The translations under genes and the position numbers were made by a program. A stretch of 64,000 bases of DNA, taken from NCBI GenBank assembly GCA_017656295.1, contig JACDOC010000011.1, positions 1 through 64,000 on the forward strand. Reading direction: 5' to 3'. The number at the start of each line of letters is the position of its first letter. The first letter of the stretch is position 1. Shown here one piece after another: positions 16,822 to 25,959 of this stretch. The notes under the pieces are model-generated. The model saw only the letters and a list, made by a program, of their open reading frames with translations. It was not told the origin of the DNA and ran no database searches. This stretch comes from Bacillus sp. (in: firmicutes) (lineage in GTDB: Bacteria; Bacillota; Bacilli; Bacillales; JACDOC01).

Positions 16822-18177
16822 TTATCCAATAATGATTCTTTCTTTTGGATAATGGTAATGAACTTTTTTCTCTTTCCCTCCGATCATGAACATGAAGGAT
16901 AATATTCCTACTCTACCAATAAACATCAAAGTCATTATTACCCACTTACCTGTAGTGGAAAGGTCTTGAGTAATCCCCATTGATAATCCTGTTGTCCCGA
17001 AGGCTGAGGTTACTTCGAAAATGATAGCTACTAACGAATGATTCTCGGTAATCGATAAAATAATGACGGAAATGGCACATAAAATCATAGCTAGTAACGT
17101 AACAGCTAACGATTTTAAGATGTCGTTCTCATGAATTTCTCGCTTAAAAATTTTAATATGGCGATTGCCTCTTGCAAAGTGAAATAAAAATAGCAGATTA
17201 AGCGCAAACGTCGTTGTTCGGATTCCCCCTCCGACTGAACTTGGGGATGCCCCAATAAACATTAATCCACTCAGTAACAATTGAGTCGCCTCAGTTAGTT
17301 GATTCATATCCACTGTTGCTAAGCCACTGCTTTTCGTAGTCACAGATTGAAACAACGCATAAAAAAGTGCTTCATGCCATACTTTATCCGCAAAGAATGC
17401 CTTATATTCGAACAAATAAATAAGGACTGTCCCCAGTATAAATAAAACGAAGTAAATAAGGGTCGTTAGCTTTGTATACAGTGAAAAATGATATTTGCCA
17501 TTTTTGTGACGATTCATTAAAAAGTCTTTTGTTTCAATTAACACAGGAAAGCCTATTGAACCTAAAATAATTAAAATAATCGTGACAAATTGGACAAAAT
17601 AATCGTTCGCAAACGGAATTAACGATGCACCTGTAATATCAAATCCGGCATTCGTCGTGGCACTTACGGAGGCGAACAAACCATGCAAGAAGGCTTCTTT
17701 CCATGTTGAAAAATAATTCCTGAAATGAAGACCTAAAATGAGAGCTCCAATCAATTCAATTAAAATAATTATGTAAAAAATTTGTTGTAATAAATGAACG
17801 AGCCCTGATAATCGAATTTGGTTTTGATCGGTCATAATTAATCGACGTTCACGAAAGCCTATCCTCTTCCCTAACAAAAGCCAAAAAAGCGTACCGAGAG
17901 TCATTATTCCGACTCCACCAAATTGCAGGACAAACATTAAAATAAATACACCTGTTGTATTAAACGTATCAGCAACCGAAATGGTTGATAAGCCTGTGAC
18001 GCTTACAGCACTAACTGCTGTAAATAATGCGTCTAAAAAAGTCCACTCCACTCCCTCTTTATGGGCAAACGGTAAACTAAGGAGACCCATGGATACAGTA
18101 ATTGCTAACAAGTAATAGGATACGATAAGTTGTGCCGGTGTTAATTGTCTAAATCGTAAATGGAGACTTTTCCACAT
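16822..18177 (-). CDS. ktrD: Potassium uptake channel subunit KtrD/KtrB
   Basis: A polytopic membrane protein of 451 aa from the Trk/Ktr/HKT superfamily: four M1-P-M2 repeats form the K+ pathway, with filter glycines in segments such as AVSVTGLS, SATTNAGF, TKSSGL and AFGTTGLS. Ktr channels work with a cytoplasmic RCK subunit (KtrC/KtrA), not encoded here. A neighbour of kinE and sspD in B. subtilis is ktrD, so this assignment fits position and length. The ATG at 18177 is preferred because AAGGGAA precedes it; the reading frame extends nine codons further without a clear ribosome site. Confidence 0.88.
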   Translation of the reverse strand: MWKSLHLRFRQLTPAQLIVSYYLLAITVSMGLLSLPFAHKEGVEWTFLDALFTAVSAVSVTGLSTISVADTFNTTGVFILMFVLQFGGVGIMTLGTLFWLLLGKRIGFRERRLIMTDQNQIRLSGLVHLLQQIFYIIILIELIGALILGLHFRNYFSTWKEAFLHGLFASVSATTNAGFDITGASLIPFANDYFVQFVTIILIILGSIGFPVLIETKDFLMNRHKNGKYHFSLYTKLTTLIYFVLFILGTVLIYLFEYKAFFADKVWHEALFYALFQSVTTKSSGLATVDMNQLTEATQLLLSGLMFIGASPSSVGGGIRTTTFALNLLFLFHFARGNRHIKIFKREIHENDILKSLAVTLLAMILCAISVIILSITENHSLVAIIFEVTSAFGTTGLSMGITQDLSTTGKWVIMTLMFIGRVGILSFMFMIGGKEKKVHYHYPKERIIIG

Positions 18178-18204
18178 CTCTACTTCCCTTTCAATTGTAT
18201 TCAT

Positions 18205-18635
18205 TTCTTTATCTTAATGAAAAAACACCCACTTGAAAAGGGCTCAATTAAAACCATTATGAAACATGCGTGTCGAACGTAAAGCGATGTATCAAGGTAA
18301 TGTATTTAGTGATTGGTATCAAGAATAATGCGATAAAATTCCACAAAAAAGCCCATGACTACCAATTCAATTACACAATCAGCTGATTCCTAAAGTAGGA
18401 TACGTAGGGACATTCTGAGACATTTCAAGCCAATTAAATATTCAGCTGGTATATCCTTCCATTCTCCTTTACGTCATTACGATTATGTTGACCAATTGAT
18501 GAGGATTTTAACGCTTTGGAAGATATGTTTTGGTTTCTTCACAAAGAATTACCAATCATGTGAACCGTATTTTTCCCCATACTACTAATAAGAGTGATAC
18601 GATCATTCTTATATCAAGTAAAGGAGTGTCAATTA
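18205..18635. other. Intergenic region before sspD
   Basis: A 430-bp gap. A 20-codon frame near 18266-18328 has no ribosome site and no recognisable homology. CATACTA at 18578-18584 resembles the -10 of forespore SigG promoters, but a matching -35 box is not apparent. B. subtilis has htpX in this interval; no remnant is recognised. Confidence 0.4.
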
Positions 18636-18836
18636 ATGACAAGTCGAAATAAATTATTAGTTCCTGGTGTGGAACAATATCTAGATCAAGTGAAGTATGA
18701 AATTGCCCAAGAATTTGGTGTACAACTCGGCTCAGATACCGTATCAAGAGCGAACGGATCAGTCGGTGGGGAAATTACGAAACGATTAGTGAAGCAAGCT
18801 CAATCGCAACTTTCCGGTCAATACCCGCAACAATAA
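18636..18836 (+). CDS. sspD: Alpha/beta-type small acid-soluble spore protein SspD
   Basis: A 66-aa alpha/beta-type SASP that coats and protects spore DNA and is degraded by Gpr at germination. Both family signatures are present: [10 protein letters not shown] (with the Gpr cleavage region) and [22 protein letters not shown] precedes the ATG. The location beside rsgI and the [14 protein letters not shown] start match B. subtilis SspD. Confidence 0.95.
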   Translation: MTSRNKLLVPGVEQYLDQVKYEIAQEFGVQLGSDTVSRANGSVGGEITKRLVKQAQSQLSGQYPQQ

Positions 18837-18841
18837 AAATA

Positions 18842-18879
18842 AAGCTGACAAAAGGGTTAATCTCCCTTCTTGTCAGCTG
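18842..18879. terminator. Bidirectional terminator between sspD and rsgI
   Basis: AGCTGACAA and TTGTCAGCT, with an inner AGGG/CCCT pairing, form a stable hairpin. It overlaps the last codons of rsgI. Confidence 0.8.
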
Positions 18880-19972
18880 TTTCTATGTTTTCCTTTTGTT
18901 CTTTTTTGTCTTCTTGGCTTTCATTCTCTACTTTGTCATGCTTGCTTTTTAGCTTTATCTTTTCATTCATTTCTTTTTTATCTAGTCTTTGTAGCCTCTT
19001 CTGTTCTCTCTTCTCTTGTCTCTCTAGTCTCTTTTGTTCTCTTTTCTCTTGTCTCTCTAATCTCTTCTGCTCTCTTTTCTCTTGTCTCTCTAATCTCTTT
19101 TGTTCTCTTTTCTCTTGTCTATTTATTGTCTTTTGTTCTTTTTTTTCAATTTTTTCTTTCCAACGCTCTTCTTTTTGCTTCCAGTCGTTTTTCGGTGTAT
19201 TGTTCTTTACTTCATGCTTTAGAGTAGGTTGAATTTCTTGCTGAATTTCTATTTGTTTCCCTTTTTCTTTATTTGGTTCTATTAATTTTTCTTTCACAAA
19301 TGAATTAGCACGATTAGAAGCAGGTAATTGAGTTTCTTTTTTTTCAACTACATATGTTGTAGGGCTTACCCCTTTTTGCACCGCTTCTTCACGTTCTTCT
19401 TTTGTAATTTGGACAATTTCAATCGGTGTTGTTGCATTTTGTTTGACTTGTTCTAATTTTTGATTTAAGTCGAGCAAAACATTTTCGTCTTTAGCAACAA
19501 TAACCGATCCAACAATCACTTCTTGATTCGTCGTTAAAAATCCAAGTTCTTCGCTTTCTTCAATAATTTTTTTCGAAACTTCCAACACATCTTTATGTTT
19601 CCAATCATGAATGCGACTCAATACCGTCGAACCATCATTGTTATATGCGATTACATCAACAACTTCTAATGAGCCATTAAGTGCTAGTTCAATACTAGGA
19701 TTTATGTCAATCGTTACATAAGCGTACACTTTTTGACTGGAAAAAGAGGAAAAGGCCATTACTGAAAACACGAGCATTAGGAGGGCTACAATCGGTGCCA
19801 ATATTTGTACAGTAGGAAGTGAAAATCCCCATTTTTTCTCCTCATAGGGAGTAAACAAAACTTCCTTCCCAACAACATGATCAAATTCTCTCTTTCCTTT
19901 AACAAACTCCCCTGTAGGAGTTAAAACGACTATGTATTGATCTTTTAAATCTACGATGATTCCCTTTTTCAT
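18857..19972 (-). CDS. rsgI: Anti-sigma-I factor RsgI
   Basis: A 371-aa single-pass membrane protein. Residues 1-50 form the RsgI N-terminal domain that holds SigI. A transmembrane helix lies near 57-75 (VQILAPIVALLMLVFSVMAF), followed by an extracytoplasmic conserved domain (YVTIDINPSIELALN). The C-terminal ~100 residues are a highly charged Arg/Lys/Glu/Gln region built of four 11-residue repeats (REQKRLERQEK). The start codon overlaps the sigI stop (ATGA), indicating coupled translation. The sensor/tail region is variable among RsgI proteins; the long charged coiled region here may contact the cell wall. Confidence 0.92.
   Translation of the reverse strand: MKKGIIVDLKDQYIVVLTPTGEFVKGKREFDHVVGKEVLFTPYEEKKWGFSLPTVQILAPIVALLMLVFSVMAFSSFSSQKVYAYVTIDINPSIELALNGSLEVVDVIAYNNDGSTVLSRIHDWKHKDVLEVSKKIIEESEELGFLTTNQEVIVGSVIVAKDENVLLDLNQKLEQVKQNATTPIEIVQITKEEREEAVQKGVSPTTYVVEKKETQLPASNRANSFVKEKLIEPNKEKGKQIEIQQEIQPTLKHEVKNNTPKNDWKQKEERWKEKIEKKEQKTINRQEKREQKRLERQEKREQKRLERQEKREQKRLERQEKREQKRLQRLDKKEMNEKIKLKSKHDKVENESQEDKKEQKENIETADKKGD
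18985..19131 (-). repeat. 33-bp tandem repeats inside rsgI
   Basis: The landmark CTTGTC recurs at 19015, 19048, 19081 and 19114, exactly 33 bp apart. The units encode REQKRLERQEK. The array is coding and in frame. Confidence 0.9.
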
Positions 19973-20718
19973 CCATCCATCCGCCCTTTTATATATTCCA
20001 ATAAATACACATAATCACCCGATAAAATAAGTGCGATTGCGATAATATATTTCCTATTTCTTTCAATCGTTTTCCGACTGACGCTAACAAGTTGCTCTAA
20101 TTCTTTAATTGGCAGACGTTGATGTTGAAACAAGTAATTTTTCAGATTTTCATGGGCCATTAATGTTTTTGCAACTTGAATCGCATTCATGCGGGCATCT
20201 TCATGTTTTGGTGAATTTTTTACTAAATCATCAAAAGTAAGCCCGAAACGGAGAAGATCTTGCTGGTATCGCAAAATTTCTTCCCTACGAATTTCAATTT
20301 CGCGATTTTTTTCGAATTCTTCGATCGATAATCGATCGACAAGTGTCGAAGGAGCTTGTTCATCTTGCTCTTCTTTTCCGTTTATTTCTAAATGTAATGG
20401 CTGATGCTTCCCATGTTTTCGTAAATAGTCAATGACTTTTCGTTTCACAATAACTTCAGCGAAGCTTAATAGCGACGCACCTTTTGTATGCTCATACTTT
20501 TGAATGGCCTCATGGAAGGCGATGAGGCCGATGCTAAACTCATCATCACTTTCATTAATATATCGTTTACATACTTTTGAAACCGCTTTCTTTACAAAAG
20601 GTTTGTAATCAGAAAGCAATTGATTTAATAATTCATCATTTCCATTTTGAATTTCTACTGCTATTTCCTCTAGCGTTTTCTTTTTCTTTTTCTTTTTGAA
20701 CAACAATAAACTTAGCAT
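19969..20718 (-). CDS. sigI: RNA polymerase sigma factor SigI
   Basis: A 249-aa sigma-70-family factor of the SigI group, which in B. subtilis controls heat-shock and cell-wall genes. A region-2-like segment (DEFSIGLIAFHEAIQKYEHT ... IDYLRKH) and a C-terminal HTH (LPIKELEQLVSVSRKTIERN) are visible. The start at 20718 has GAGGTGA six bases upstream; an upstream in-frame ATG adds nine residues without support. It is cotranscribed with rsgI. A weak sigma-A promoter (TTGCCA, 19-nt spacer, TACAAT) precedes it. Confidence 0.9.
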   Translation of the reverse strand: MLSLLLFKKKKKKKTLEEIAVEIQNGNDELLNQLLSDYKPFVKKAVSKVCKRYINESDDEFSIGLIAFHEAIQKYEHTKGASLLSFAEVIVKRKVIDYLRKHGKHQPLHLEINGKEEQDEQAPSTLVDRLSIEEFEKNREIEIRREEILRYQQDLLRFGLTFDDLVKNSPKHEDARMNAIQVAKTLMAHENLKNYLFQHQRLPIKELEQLVSVSRKTIERNRKYIIAIALILSGDYVYLLEYIKGRMDG

Positions 20719-20775
20719 CAGCCTCACCTCACTTCCAAATGCCATTGTATCATGAATTCACAAAGGTTTGGCAAT

Positions 20776-20807
20776 AAAGATAGCCGTATTTTTTTACGGC
20801 TATCTTT
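20776..20807 (-). terminator. Terminator of the DUF5667 gene
   Basis: AAAGATAGCCGTA and TACGGCTATCTTT form a perfect 13-bp stem with a short loop; T-rich flanks make it usable on both strands. Confidence 0.85.
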
Positions 20808-20831
20808 TGATGCTAAATATTTGTTGTTCTA

Positions 20832-22001
20832 TTATTCACGCTCATCCTTTTGGTCGTCGTCATCATGTTCATCCTTTTCATGTTTTTCCCGTTTCTTTTC
20901 TTTCATTATTTCATGCTTTTCATGTTTTTTATGTTTTTCGTGCTTTTCGTGTTTTTCGTCATGTCGTTTTTCCTTCTCACGATGCTTTTCATTTACTTTC
21001 TCTATTACTTCTTCTTTTTTCTCTTTTACTTTCACTTTTACTTCTTCTTTCATTTTTGCTTTTCCAGTCTCTTTCTCCGCTTTCTTTTCTTTTTCAGTTG
21101 AGACGATTGCGTTGGTTGTTCCTTCTACTTGTTCAGTTACGTCCTTAGTTTCTACTTTTTCTTGAACTGTGTCAGTAGCTACCGTTTGTTCTTCAGTAGG
21201 ATTTTCAACAGCTGTTGGTGTTTCATTTACGTCAGATTGAACTTCTTTCACATCGATATCAATATCAATAATATACCCATATTTTTTATACATTTTTTGG
21301 TATGTTTTCAAAATATTTTTTTGTAAAGCTTCTTTTGCTTTTGGATTTTTCACTTTTTCCATTGCAAGGGTTAAAGCGATAATGTTGTTTCGCATCACTT
21401 GATCATATGTATCTTCTACCTCTTCAGCTGAAGATGCATCATCTGAATCTTCTTTCTCTTGAACCTCATCTATTGTAGTTGTATCATCTTCTGACTCGTC
21501 TTCATTTTCTTCAACGGTGTCGTCTGTTGCTTCGGAATCAACATCTTCTTCTACGTCTTCCTCGTTGACCATGCTTTCAGATTCTTTAAGTAAATCCATC
21601 GCAACTTGGAGTGATTCTAATGCCGCTTCTTCATTCCCTTCGCTCATTAACTTTTCAGCTTCAGCTAGCCGTTCAAAAGCAAATTTTGCGATTAATTCTG
21701 CTTCCTTCTCTTGATCAAACGTAAGAGCTAGTTGAATTTTTTCTAGAGCGATTTTAACAAAATAGAAGAAATCTCCTGGGACTAAATCTGGATTCGAAGT
21801 TTCTAATTGATCTTTTACGTCAGCCGCATCCTCCATCATTTTTGATATGTCAATCGTTTCAAAATTATCGAAGCTTTCATTTTGTTGACCATCATTCGCT
21901 AAAGTTGTTCCGTTTCCTTCTGCTTGTACAAGAACATTGGAAATAGCAAATGTTCCCGCAACAACAAGAGCTAATGAAGATTTTTTCCATAACGATTTCA
22001 T
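20832..22001 (-). CDS. Secreted DUF5667 protein with charged His-rich tail
   Basis: A 389-aa exported protein. A signal peptide is clear (about residues 1-27: KSLWKKSSLALVVAGTF...QAEG). Residues 60-125 match the DUF5667 pattern (PGDFFYFVKIALEKI, then Glu/Ala-rich helices). An acidic Glu/Asp segment (130-190) is followed by a long Lys/Glu/His-rich tail with repeats such as HEKHEKHKKHEKHE, ending in HDDDDQKDE. No anchor is seen. GAGGTGG precedes the ATG. Position beside sigI-rsgI and ykoY, and an ACCCCC box 71-76 bp upstream, suggest a SigI link. Function unknown; the tail could bind metal ions or wall polymers. Confidence 0.75.
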   Translation of the reverse strand: MKSLWKKSSLALVVAGTFAISNVLVQAEGNGTTLANDGQQNESFDNFETIDISKMMEDAADVKDQLETSNPDLVPGDFFYFVKIALEKIQLALTFDQEKEAELIAKFAFERLAEAEKLMSEGNEEAALESLQVAMDLLKESESMVNEEDVEEDVDSEATDDTVEENEDESEDDTTTIDEVQEKEDSDDASSAEEVEDTYDQVMRNNIIALTLAMEKVKNPKAKEALQKNILKTYQKMYKKYGYIIDIDIDVKEVQSDVNETPTAVENPTEEQTVATDTVQEKVETKDVTEQVEGTTNAIVSTEKEKKAEKETGKAKMKEEVKVKVKEKKEEVIEKVNEKHREKEKRHDEKHEKHEKHKKHEKHEIMKEKKREKHEKDEHDDDDQKDERE

Positions 22002-22190
22002 GATTTATACCACCTCAACATTAGATTTTGCGGCCGCATTCACTTATACGTTACGGAATAAGCTATTTTGGTCTGGGGGTGTTATAAAAAATATTTTACA
22101 AGTTCGTTTTAATCCACCCTCAACCTTTATTTTCAGTAACGGTGCAATTCTCGAGGTGAACGAAAAGCTGTATTTTCGAACAAAATAAAA

Positions 22191-22214
22191 AGAGCCCTAA
22201 ATCAGGCCCATTTT
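22191..22214 (-). terminator. Terminator of ykoY
   Basis: GGGCCT and AGGGCTC (one bulge, one G-U) followed by TTTTTATTTTG on the minus strand, overlapping the gene end. Confidence 0.55.
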
Positions 22215-22968
22215 AGTATGATTTGCTTGTATTCATTTTTGTTTTAGAACGAAAATAGCCTCCAAATGCGATAATGGCTAGTACCGTCCAGAATATCATT
22301 TTCCATTCGAACGATTCTGGTACGTGTTCGTTAATAATGTGCAGTTGTGGATGAGATAAAGTAAGAACAGCAAGTTTTACTCCTACCCATCCGACGATAA
22401 GAAACGCGGACGTTTCAAGTCCAGGATATTTGTGCAGCAAATTGACAAATACATTAGCCGCAAATCGGATGATCACAAGACCGATAATCCCACCTAAAAA
22501 CATGACTAAAAATTGTCCACCATCAATCCCACCGACGCTAAACCAACCAGTTGGTGTAAGTGTAACCGCCAAGGCAACGGCGGCAAGAATGGAATCAACA
22601 GCAAAGGCAATATCGGCTAATTCAACTTTCAACACTGTCATCCAAAATCCAGATTGGGATGAAGTTTTTTGTTCTGCATTTTTTCCGTTTTTACTCAGTA
22701 AATGTTTCATCGAGATAAACAATAGATACACGGCACCAATTGCCTGCACTTGCCATGAGTTGACTAAAAACGAAATCAAGAACAAGGCGGCAAATCGGAA
22801 AACAAACGCACCAACTAATCCATAAAAAAGAGCTTTTTTCTGCTGCTCTTTTGGCAAATGTTTGACCATAACGGCCATTACGACAGCGTTGTCTGCAGCT
22901 AAAATTCCTTCTAAGCCAACAAGGACAAGTAAAACCCAACCATACTCCATCAACATCGTCACATCCAT
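22213..22968 (-). CDS. ykoY: TerC-family Mn2+ exporter YkoY (MeeY)
   Basis: An integral membrane protein of 251 aa with seven predicted helices and the TerC family motif GLEGILAADNAVVMA plus ELADIAFAVDSILA, whose acidic residues are thought to bind the metal. In B. subtilis YkoY is one of two TerC proteins that secrete or export manganese. The Mn2+ riboswitch directly in front strongly supports that role. GGGGGAAGG precedes the ATG at 22968; a TTG 15 bases earlier has no ribosome site. The gene lies next to sigI as in B. subtilis. Confidence 0.9.
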   Translation of the reverse strand: MDVTMLMEYGWVLLVLVGLEGILAADNAVVMAVMVKHLPKEQQKKALFYGLVGAFVFRFAALFLISFLVNSWQVQAIGAVYLLFISMKHLLSKNGKNAEQKTSSQSGFWMTVLKVELADIAFAVDSILAAVALAVTLTPTGWFSVGGIDGGQFLVMFLGGIIGLVIIRFAANVFVNLLHKYPGLETSAFLIVGWVGVKLAVLTLSHPQLHIINEHVPESFEWKMIFWTVLAIIAFGGYFRSKTKMNTSKSY

Positions 22969-23045
22969 TTTTCCTTCCCCCAATAATGATTATTGAATTT
23001 TTGATGTACACGCATACTAGAACGTTTGTCCATGAAGGCAATATA

Positions 23046-23185
23046 AAAAGACCTTTGCCTTCATGGCAAAGGTCTTGCTAGACACACTGTAGTGCCAACA
23101 AAGCCGATGGGAAACTCCCATGAAATGACGACTTTGTTTTAGGTACAACTGTACCTAACGCTACTCCCCTTTGACGATCAACACG
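23046..23185 (-). ncRNA. yybP-ykoY manganese riboswitch with terminator
   Basis: Minus-strand leader of ykoY. The conserved element CAAAGGGGAGTAGC lies near 23162-23175, and its partner GCTTTGTTGGCACTACAG near 23087-23104. The terminator GACCTTTGCC-TTCAT-GGCAAAGGTC plus T-run is at 23046-23077. In this family Mn2+ binding opens the terminator and turns the exporter gene on. Confidence 0.92.
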
Positions 23186-23204
23186 TCCTTATTAACCTAT
23201 TTAG

Positions 23205-23233
23205 ATTATACACAATGTATTCCAATTTATCAA
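23205..23233 (-). promoter_or_regulatory. Sigma-A promoter of ykoY
   Basis: TTGATA (23228-23233), 17-nt spacer, TATAAT (23205-23210). The -35 box overlaps the stop codon of the aldehyde dehydrogenase gene. Confidence 0.8.
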
Positions 23234-24771
23234 GAGTTTTTGGTCATTTTTAACAAGGTTAGATAATCTTTCATAAAGCCAAGCCAATTTCTCTTTTCCC
23301 CGAAATAATGGCGGAAGAGAGATAAAAAGAGTTCATATTTTCCATTATACGGATACCATTGAATTTCCGATGGTTTTGTCCCTTTATCAACCATTACTGA
23401 TTTTGTATGACAAAACGTTAAAATACCAATAGTTCCATGATAACGACCGATACCGCTATGTTTCACCCCACCAAATGGTAAATGATGATTAGCAACGGAA
23501 ACGATCACATCATTAATGACCACATTTCCAGTCACTAATTGCGAAGCGACACGTTTCGCTTTTTCTAAATCTTTTGACCAGACACTCGAGTTTAACCCGT
23601 AATCCGATTGATTCGCTAATTGAATCGCTTCTTCTTCAGTTTCAAAAGGAATAATCGGTAAAATTGGACCAAAAGTTTCCTCATTCACAATATCCATATC
23701 CGTCGTTACATTACTTAATACCATTAACGGTAAAAACATCGTTCCATCCCATGTTTCTGGTGGTGTTCCCGTTTCTAAGGTAGCACCTTTTTGTAACGCA
23801 TCTTCCACATGCCGTTTGACGATTTCGACTTGATGCAGATACGTCATCGCCCCAATGTCATCATTCGGTCCCGTTCCTCTCTTCAAGTTAGCGACTTCTT
23901 TTTTCAACATTTGGACGAATTGAGGAAGAATGGATTTATGAACAAATAGACGCTCCGTACTCATACATACTTGCCCGCTATTGGTAAATGCTCCCCAAAC
24001 CGCCCCTTTCACTGCTCGTTCAAGCGGAGCATCTTCAAAGACGATCATTGGGTCTTTGCCTCCAAGTTCTAACGTTGTTGGTATTAAATTCTTTGCCGCA
24101 ACTTGCTGAATGATTTTTCCGGTACGCACAGAACCTGTAAAGAAAATATAATCCGGCTTTCCTTCAGTAAGAGCGGCGCCTACTTCTTTTCCTCCATGAA
24201 CCACTTGAACGACACCATCTGGAAATCCAGCAATATGAAATAACCGTTCAATTTCCTTTCCAACGAGAGGCGTGACTTCTGATGGTTTTAACAAGACCGT
24301 ATTTCCGCTTACAAGTGCACTTAGCATCGGGACCATCGATAAATTCATTGGGTAATTCCAAGGGGAAATGACCAAAACCACGCCCATCGGCATGTACTCA
24401 ACATACGATTTTTTTCCCCATAACATGAGTGGCGTTTTCATTTTTTGTCGCTTTAAGACGTGTGGTGCTTCTTGTTCCAAATGTAAAATCGCATCAATCG
24501 TTGGCATCACATCAGCCGTAATGGCTTCCGTTATTGATTTTCCGGTATCTTTTGAAATCACTTGGGCAAGATGATCCATTTTTTCGGTCATTACGAGGCG
24601 TAACTTTCTAAAATAATCTAACCGATCTTTTAAAGATAGTCGGCTCCAATCACTGAAAGCATTTCTCGCCTTTTCATAAATCGGATGAATTTCTTCCAAT
24701 GGTGTTTCGACAACTTCAGAAATTTTCTCACCGGTAGCTGGTAAAATTGTTTCCATCAAGTTGGTTAACAT
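23230..24771 (-). CDS. Aldehyde dehydrogenase
   Basis: A 513-aa NAD(P)-dependent aldehyde dehydrogenase. Motifs are complete: ISPWNYPMNL, the cofactor loop FFTGSVRTGK, LELGGKDP with the catalytic Glu, and SGQVCMSTERL with the catalytic Cys. A C-terminal extension (about 40 residues after FGGVKHSGIGRYHG) is typical of membrane-associated fatty or aromatic aldehyde dehydrogenases. The start at 24771 has AAAGGAAG upstream and lies 13 bp after the SDR gene ends, so the two are probably cotranscribed. A long-chain aldehyde substrate is inferred from that neighbour only. Confidence 0.85.
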   Translation of the reverse strand: MLTNLMETILPATGEKISEVVETPLEEIHPIYEKARNAFSDWSRLSLKDRLDYFRKLRLVMTEKMDHLAQVISKDTGKSITEAITADVMPTIDAILHLEQEAPHVLKRQKMKTPLMLWGKKSYVEYMPMGVVLVISPWNYPMNLSMVPMLSALVSGNTVLLKPSEVTPLVGKEIERLFHIAGFPDGVVQVVHGGKEVGAALTEGKPDYIFFTGSVRTGKIIQQVAAKNLIPTTLELGGKDPMIVFEDAPLERAVKGAVWGAFTNSGQVCMSTERLFVHKSILPQFVQMLKKEVANLKRGTGPNDDIGAMTYLHQVEIVKRHVEDALQKGATLETGTPPETWDGTMFLPLMVLSNVTTDMDIVNEETFGPILPIIPFETEEEAIQLANQSDYGLNSSVWSKDLEKAKRVASQLVTGNVVINDVIVSVANHHLPFGGVKHSGIGRYHGTIGILTFCHTKSVMVDKGTKPSEIQWYPYNGKYELFLSLFRHYFGEKRNWLGFMKDYLTLLKMTKNS

Positions 24772-24784
24772 ATCGGTCTTCCTT

Positions 24785-25879
24785 TCATGATACATGAATG
24801 TGAAGTTGTGGATTGTCATAGTTTTTTTGATAAAAGGCGACAAGAGCTGGGATAATCTCAGTAACGCTTGGGCATCTTATGGTAGTTGATTGTAAATCAG
24901 TCATCGCTTGCGTACAGTCAAATAAGCCATTTCCAACAAAATAATCGATAGCCTCTTTTTCTACTCGTAAATGTTTTCGAATTGCGGGTATGTGTAATAC
25001 CCATTTCCCAACGAAAAGGGGAATTTTCCCGTATGGTCGTTTTCGAAGCAATTCTCTCATCAGTTGCCGATATAATTCGGAAACAGCAATTGGATTGGGA
25101 TTTGTTAAATGATACGTTTTTCCGATCCCAATTGAATTCGTCCCTAGAAAATAAGCTGCATCGATTACATAATTGTAAGGAACAAGATTCGTTTCCGTTG
25201 TGTTAATACCAATTTGTGGAAGAACAGGCAAACGTCGAAGCGCAACTAACATATTTAAGACCATATACGGACCATCAAATTTTGCCGTTTCTCCCGTTTC
25301 CGAATGACCAACAACGATACTCGGACGAAAAATGGTGACCGGCAATTCGCTTTTTAACGGCTCGACAATACATTCAGCTTCAAATTTCGTTCTTTCATAA
25401 TAATTACGAAAAGAGGGGGGAGTGATGAGCTCCGATTCGTAAATCGTCCCCTCTCTTGTACCAGCGACATAAGCCGTTGAGAAGTAGTTGTAACGTCTTA
25501 TTTTTTTACATTTCCTTACTAATTCGTTGACATTTTCAGTTCCAGTTACATTCACTTTATATGCGATATCTTTCGGTACAGCTAAATCATAAATGGCAGC
25601 TAAATGCCAAACAACCTGTACTTCATTGACTAGCTTATCGTACATGTCCTCAGATAATCCTAATCGATTGAGCGAAATGTCTCCCTCTAATAATATAAAT
25701 TGACTGGCTGAAAGACTCAAATGCTCAACAATTTGTAAAATTTCTTTTTTGCCTTTGTCCATTAGATGTGGTTGACATAGCAAATACATTTGGACATTCG
25801 GTTGATGTTGGGCAATTTTTTTGATTAACCGAGCGCTCAAAAACCCTGGAAATCCTGTTAACAACACCGTCTCTCCCAT
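24785..25879 (-). CDS. SDR oxidoreductase, acyl-thioester-reductase-like
   Basis: A 364-aa extended short-chain dehydrogenase of the NAD-binding-4 (male-sterility/thioester reductase) group. The N-terminal nucleotide motif is TGFPGFLSARL. The catalytic YxxxK is in NYYERTKFEAE, and STAYVAGTREG precedes it as in thioester reductases. Enzymes of this group reduce acyl-CoA or acyl-ACP to aldehyde. Next to an aldehyde dehydrogenase this suggests interconversion of acyl thioesters, aldehydes and acids. It could equally be a sugar-nucleotide-type epimerase. AAGGGGG precedes the ATG. Confidence 0.72.
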   Translation of the reverse strand: MGETVLLTGFPGFLSARLIKKIAQHQPNVQMYLLCQPHLMDKGKKEILQIVEHLSLSASQFILLEGDISLNRLGLSEDMYDKLVNEVQVVWHLAAIYDLAVPKDIAYKVNVTGTENVNELVRKCKKIRRYNYFSTAYVAGTREGTIYESELITPPSFRNYYERTKFEAECIVEPLKSELPVTIFRPSIVVGHSETGETAKFDGPYMVLNMLVALRRLPVLPQIGINTTETNLVPYNYVIDAAYFLGTNSIGIGKTYHLTNPNPIAVSELYRQLMRELLRKRPYGKIPLFVGKWVLHIPAIRKHLRVEKEAIDYFVGNGLFDCTQAMTDLQSTTIRCPSVTEIIPALVAFYQKNYDNPQLHIHVS

Positions 25880-25959
25880 CGATTTCCCCCTTCATCCAAA
25901 CTTCCCATTACAATATATTTCCTTTAATTGCGCCTTAGTCATAGATGGGACTCAATTTT

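Noticed and set aside
18266-18328. 20-codon frame in the gap before sspD
   Set aside because: No ribosome site and no recognisable relative; too short to support.
18985-19131. Regularly spaced 33-bp repeats as a possible CRISPR array
   Set aside because: The units are contiguous and coding, with no unique spacers and no cas genes.
18870-19232. 120-residue plus-strand frame rich in Ser/Cys/Phe opposite rsgI
   Set aside because: It is the complement of the Arg/Lys/Glu/Gln repeats of RsgI, with no ribosome site.
20752-21165. Three long plus-strand frames of Ser/Phe/Leu composition
   Set aside because: All are antisense to the Lys/Glu/His-rich tail of the DUF5667 protein; composition explains their openness.
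22430-22825. 131-residue plus-strand frame opposite ykoY
   Set aside because: Shadow of a membrane-protein gene, which commonly leaves open antisense frames.
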